Shown: positions 15,906 to 17,889 of the stretch, piece after piece
How positions within the stretch are numbered: the stretch's first letter is position 1
Layout: each line of letters begins with the position of its first letter
Source of the DNA: JBAXXL01 sp038206725
Lineage (GTDB): Bacteria > Bacteroidota > Ignavibacteria > Kapaibacteriales > UBA2268
Direction of reading: 5' to 3'
DNA: 17,889 nucleotides
Assembly: GCA_038206725.1 (NCBI GenBank)
Contig: JBBRAO010000048.1
Span: 1-17,889, forward strand
Program-made: the position numbers and the translations under genes
The notes under the pieces: generated by a model
What the model saw: the letters and a program-made list of their open reading frames with translations, nothing else
Database searches by the model: none
Told to the model about the DNA's origin: nothing

Positions 15906-17423
15906 ATGATAACTTCAGAATCAATTAATGCCATAGTATCAGCGGTTAGCCAGAGCGTCGCTCAGTTTTTACCTGAAACGGCTTTGATAGTAACCTTTAT
16001 TGCGGCATTACTATTTGATATTATTTTTAAAAAATCGAAAAATATAACAGCTTATGTATCTATCGGCGGGTTAGTTTTAACAGGTATTCTATTATTATTC
16101 CAAGGTTCTCATACCGGTAATTCAATATTTTTTAAAATGCTTGCTGTTGATGCTTTTGGTCAATTCTTCAAATTTATCGTATTGGGTTCGGCTATAATAG
16201 TTATGCTTATGTCTTTATTATCGAAAGAATTATATGAAGGCGGTCGCAAGGTTGGCGAATATTATTCGTTAATCGTCGGTATGACTATCGGTATGTTTTT
16301 AATGGCATCCGCAACGAACCTTATTATGATATATCTTGCATTAGAGACTATGAGTATTAGCTCTTATGTTTTAGCAGGTTACACCAAGGAAATCAAAAGA
16401 GCATCGGAAGCTTCGCTTAAATACGTTATTTACGGTGCAACTTCCTCCGCGATTATGATCTATGGTATGTCCTTGCTTTTCGGTTTAACAGGATCTTTAA
16501 ACTTAGATGCCATTAATTTAGCCATCCAATCAGGAGTTGATTTAGCTCCATTGTTGATTGGCGGACTTATGATAGTCGTTGGTATAGGTTACAAGATTTC
16601 CGCAGTACCATTCCACTTCTGGACACCTGATGTTTACGAAGGAGCACCTGTAACAATTACAGCGTTGTTGTCGGTAGCTTCAAAAGCGGCCGGTTTTGCC
16701 ATATTGATTAGATTCTTCCATCTGACATTCGCTACATCAGCTTTTTCAAACAATGCTTCTTGGCCTGTTTTGACCTCCATTGATTGGAAGATGATTATTG
16801 CTATAATGTCGGTTTTATCTATGACAGTAGGTAATTTAACAGCCTTATGGCAAACAAACATCAAAAGAATGCTTGCTTATTCAAGTATCTCGCACGCCGG
16901 CTTTATGCTTATGGGCGTATTGGTTATGAACGATTTAGGTGTAGCGGCAGTTTTAATGTATTTCCTTGTTTATATGTTTATGAATTTGGGCGCATTTATA
17001 ATTGTTATGTTTATCGCTGATAAAACAGGTACAGAAGAAATTGAAGAATATGCCGGCTTAGGATTCAGATCTCCATTCTTGGCTATATGTCTGGCGATTT
17101 TCCTAATATCGTTAGCAGGCTTGCCTCCTACTGCGGGGTTCACAGGTAAATTCTATGTATTTGCCGCTGTTCTAAATTCTAATTACGTATGGGTTGCCCT
17201 TGTTGGTATAATCAATAGTGTAATTGGACTTTTTTACTATGCAAAAGTTTTCAGAAATATGTTTTTGAGAAATATGGACGCCGACCAACAGAAATTTACT
17301 GTTTCCAAGCCTTCTATTGCATTAGTACTTTTAACAGTTATTCCAACACTTCTTTTTGGTGTTTGGTGGTCGCCATTAGCGCAATGGGCACAACATTCGG
17401 TAGCTATGTTCTTGTTCAAATAA
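15906..17423 (+). CDS. nuoN: NADH-quinone oxidoreductase subunit N (antiporter-like)
   Basis: NuoN is the third antiporter-like proton-pumping subunit, next to NuoK. The 505 residues have about fourteen hydrophobic helices. The key residues are E147 in MIYLALETMSISSYVLAGY, and K230 and H237 in GYKISAVPFHFWTPDVYEGAP. The NIKRMLAYSSISHAGFMLMG segment (from about residue 317) and LAGLPPTAGFTGKFYVF are further family signatures. It is the last gene of the operon; its stop is followed after 18 bp by a strong terminator. Confidence 0.95.
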   Translation: MITSESINAIVSAVSQSVAQFLPETALIVTFIAALLFDIIFKKSKNITAYVSIGGLVLTGILLLFQGSHTGNSIFFKMLAVDAFGQFFKFIVLGSAIIVMLMSLLSKELYEGGRKVGEYYSLIVGMTIGMFLMASATNLIMIYLALETMSISSYVLAGYTKEIKRASEASLKYVIYGATSSAIMIYGMSLLFGLTGSLNLDAINLAIQSGVDLAPLLIGGLMIVVGIGYKISAVPFHFWTPDVYEGAPVTITALLSVASKAAGFAILIRFFHLTFATSAFSNNASWPVLTSIDWKMIIAIMSVLSMTVGNLTALWQTNIKRMLAYSSISHAGFMLMGVLVMNDLGVAAVLMYFLVYMFMNLGAFIIVMFIADKTGTEEIEEYAGLGFRSPFLAICLAIFLISLAGLPPTAGFTGKFYVFAAVLNSNYVWVALVGIINSVIGLFYYAKVFRNMFLRNMDADQQKFTVSKPSIALVLLTVIPTLLFGVWWSPLAQWAQHSVAMFLFK

Positions 17424-17441
17424 GACAATAGTGTTACACTT

Positions 17442-17481
17442 AAAATGGGTTGATTTTTCGGAATCAACCCATTTTTTTTTT
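17442..17481 (+). terminator. Intrinsic terminator of the nuo operon
   Basis: AAAATGGGTTGATT (17442-17455), a six-base loop TTTCGG, then AATCAACCCATTTT (17462-17475) make a perfect 14-bp stem, followed by further T residues to 17481. Its position, 18 bp after the nuoN stop, makes it the operon terminator. The A-run on the left arm may allow it to work in the other direction too. Confidence 0.93.
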
Positions 17482-17835
17482 GGTCATCGAGCGGAGTCGA
17501 GATGCCATCTTCCAGCTACGAAGTAGCTTCATCTCAATAACCGCGGGTGAAACCCGTGGTAATGCTCGTGCCGGCAATCGAGCGGAGTCGAGATGCCATC
17601 TTCCAGCTACGAAGTAGCTTCATCTCAATAACCGCGGGTGAAACCCGTGGTAATGCTCGAGCCGGTCATCGAGCGGAGTCGAGATGCCATCTTCCAGCTA
17701 CGAAGTAGCTTCATCTCAATAACCGCGGGTGAAACCCGTGGTAATGCTCGTGCCGGTCATCGAGCGGAGTCGAGATGCCATCTTCCAGCTACGAAGTAGC
17801 TTCATCTCAATAACCGCGGGTGAAACCCGTGGTAA
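17482..17835. repeat. 91-bp tandem repeat, 3.9 copies, rich in stem-loops
   Basis: Units start at 17482, 17573, 17664 and 17755 with an exact 91-bp period; the fourth stops after 81 bases. Units 1 and 3 are identical. Unit 2 differs at three positions (GGCA for GGTC at its start, CTCGAG for CTCGTG near its end). Each unit holds a loose GAGCGGAGTC stem, a perfect AGCTAC-GAA-GTAGCT hairpin (first copy 17514-17528) bracketed by GAGATG and CATCTC (17499-17504 and 17530-17535), and a 9-bp ACCGCGGGT-GAA-ACCCGTGGT stem with one G-T pair (17540-17560). The period is not a multiple of three and every unit contains stops, so it does not encode a repeat protein. The array starts directly after the terminator T-run. 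Confidence 0.95.
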
Positions 17836-17849
17836 AAGCGAAATCCGAA

Positions 17850-17870
17850 TTCAGCCCCGGTTGGGTTGAA
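17850..17870. repeat. Hairpin TTCAGCCC-CGGTT-GGGTTGAA
   Basis: An 8-bp stem with one G-T pair in the 54 bases after the tandem array. It may be the beginning of a further repeat family that continues beyond the window. No gene is visible in 17836-17889. Confidence 0.5.
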
Positions 17871-17889
17871 AATTTTCTTCGGGTGGAAA

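Noticed and set aside
17482..17835. CRISPR array
   Set aside because: The whole 91-bp unit repeats with only three substitutions. There are no short repeats separated by differing spacers, and no cas genes in the window.
1..17889. tRNA, rRNA, riboswitch, transposase or phage genes
   Set aside because: I saw no sequence resembling any of these. The repeats are therefore not explained by an autonomous mobile element within the window.

Overview
The window looks like a moderately AT-rich chromosome segment from a bacterium of the Bacteroidota/FCB group. The evidence is a C-terminal sequence of the type IX secretion (T9SS) sorting type, a FISUMP domain, choice-of-anchor-D-like domains, a Bacteroidota-style MenA, and several upstream regions that fit the Bacteroidota promoter consensus TTTG-N19-21-TAnnTTTG. 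An Ignavibacteria- or Kapabacteria-like lineage is a guess from the combination of surface-protein architectures, dispersed hairpins and an 11-gene complex I. It is not proven by the sequence.

Layout. (1) 1-3420, minus strand: two exported proteins. The first (1-1270) runs off the left edge and ends in the beginning of a T9SS sorting domain. The second (1354-3420) has a von Willebrand A domain and a C-terminal FISUMP domain. A nested palindrome lies between them. (2) 3421-4066: a gene-free stretch with a probable promoter for the vWA gene and at least eight different short hairpins. (3) 4067-5598, minus: menA and a CPBP-family membrane protease in a TAATG-overlapping pair. (4) 5741-6439, plus: ubiE/menG, divergent from menA, so the two last steps of menaquinone synthesis are read outward from one short control region. 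(5) 6606-17423, plus: nuoA-B-C-D-H-I-J-K-L-M-N, a complex I operon with no nuoE, nuoF or nuoG. A good promoter match precedes it and a strong intrinsic terminator follows it. (6) 17482-17835: 3.9 nearly identical copies of a 91-bp non-coding tandem repeat that begins at the end of the terminator T-run, then a short tail with one more hairpin.

Together, MenA and MenG make menaquinone, the probable electron acceptor of the complex I encoded next door. This complex I has the quinone-reducing connecting arm (NuoB, C, D, I) and the full proton-pumping membrane arm (NuoA, H, J-N). It lacks the NADH-oxidising module, so the electron donor is either ferredoxin/flavodoxin-like or docks through subunits encoded elsewhere. 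I found no tRNA, rRNA, CRISPR array, transposase or phage gene. The least explained parts are the hairpin cluster at 3527-4000 and the 91-bp tandem array at the right end.
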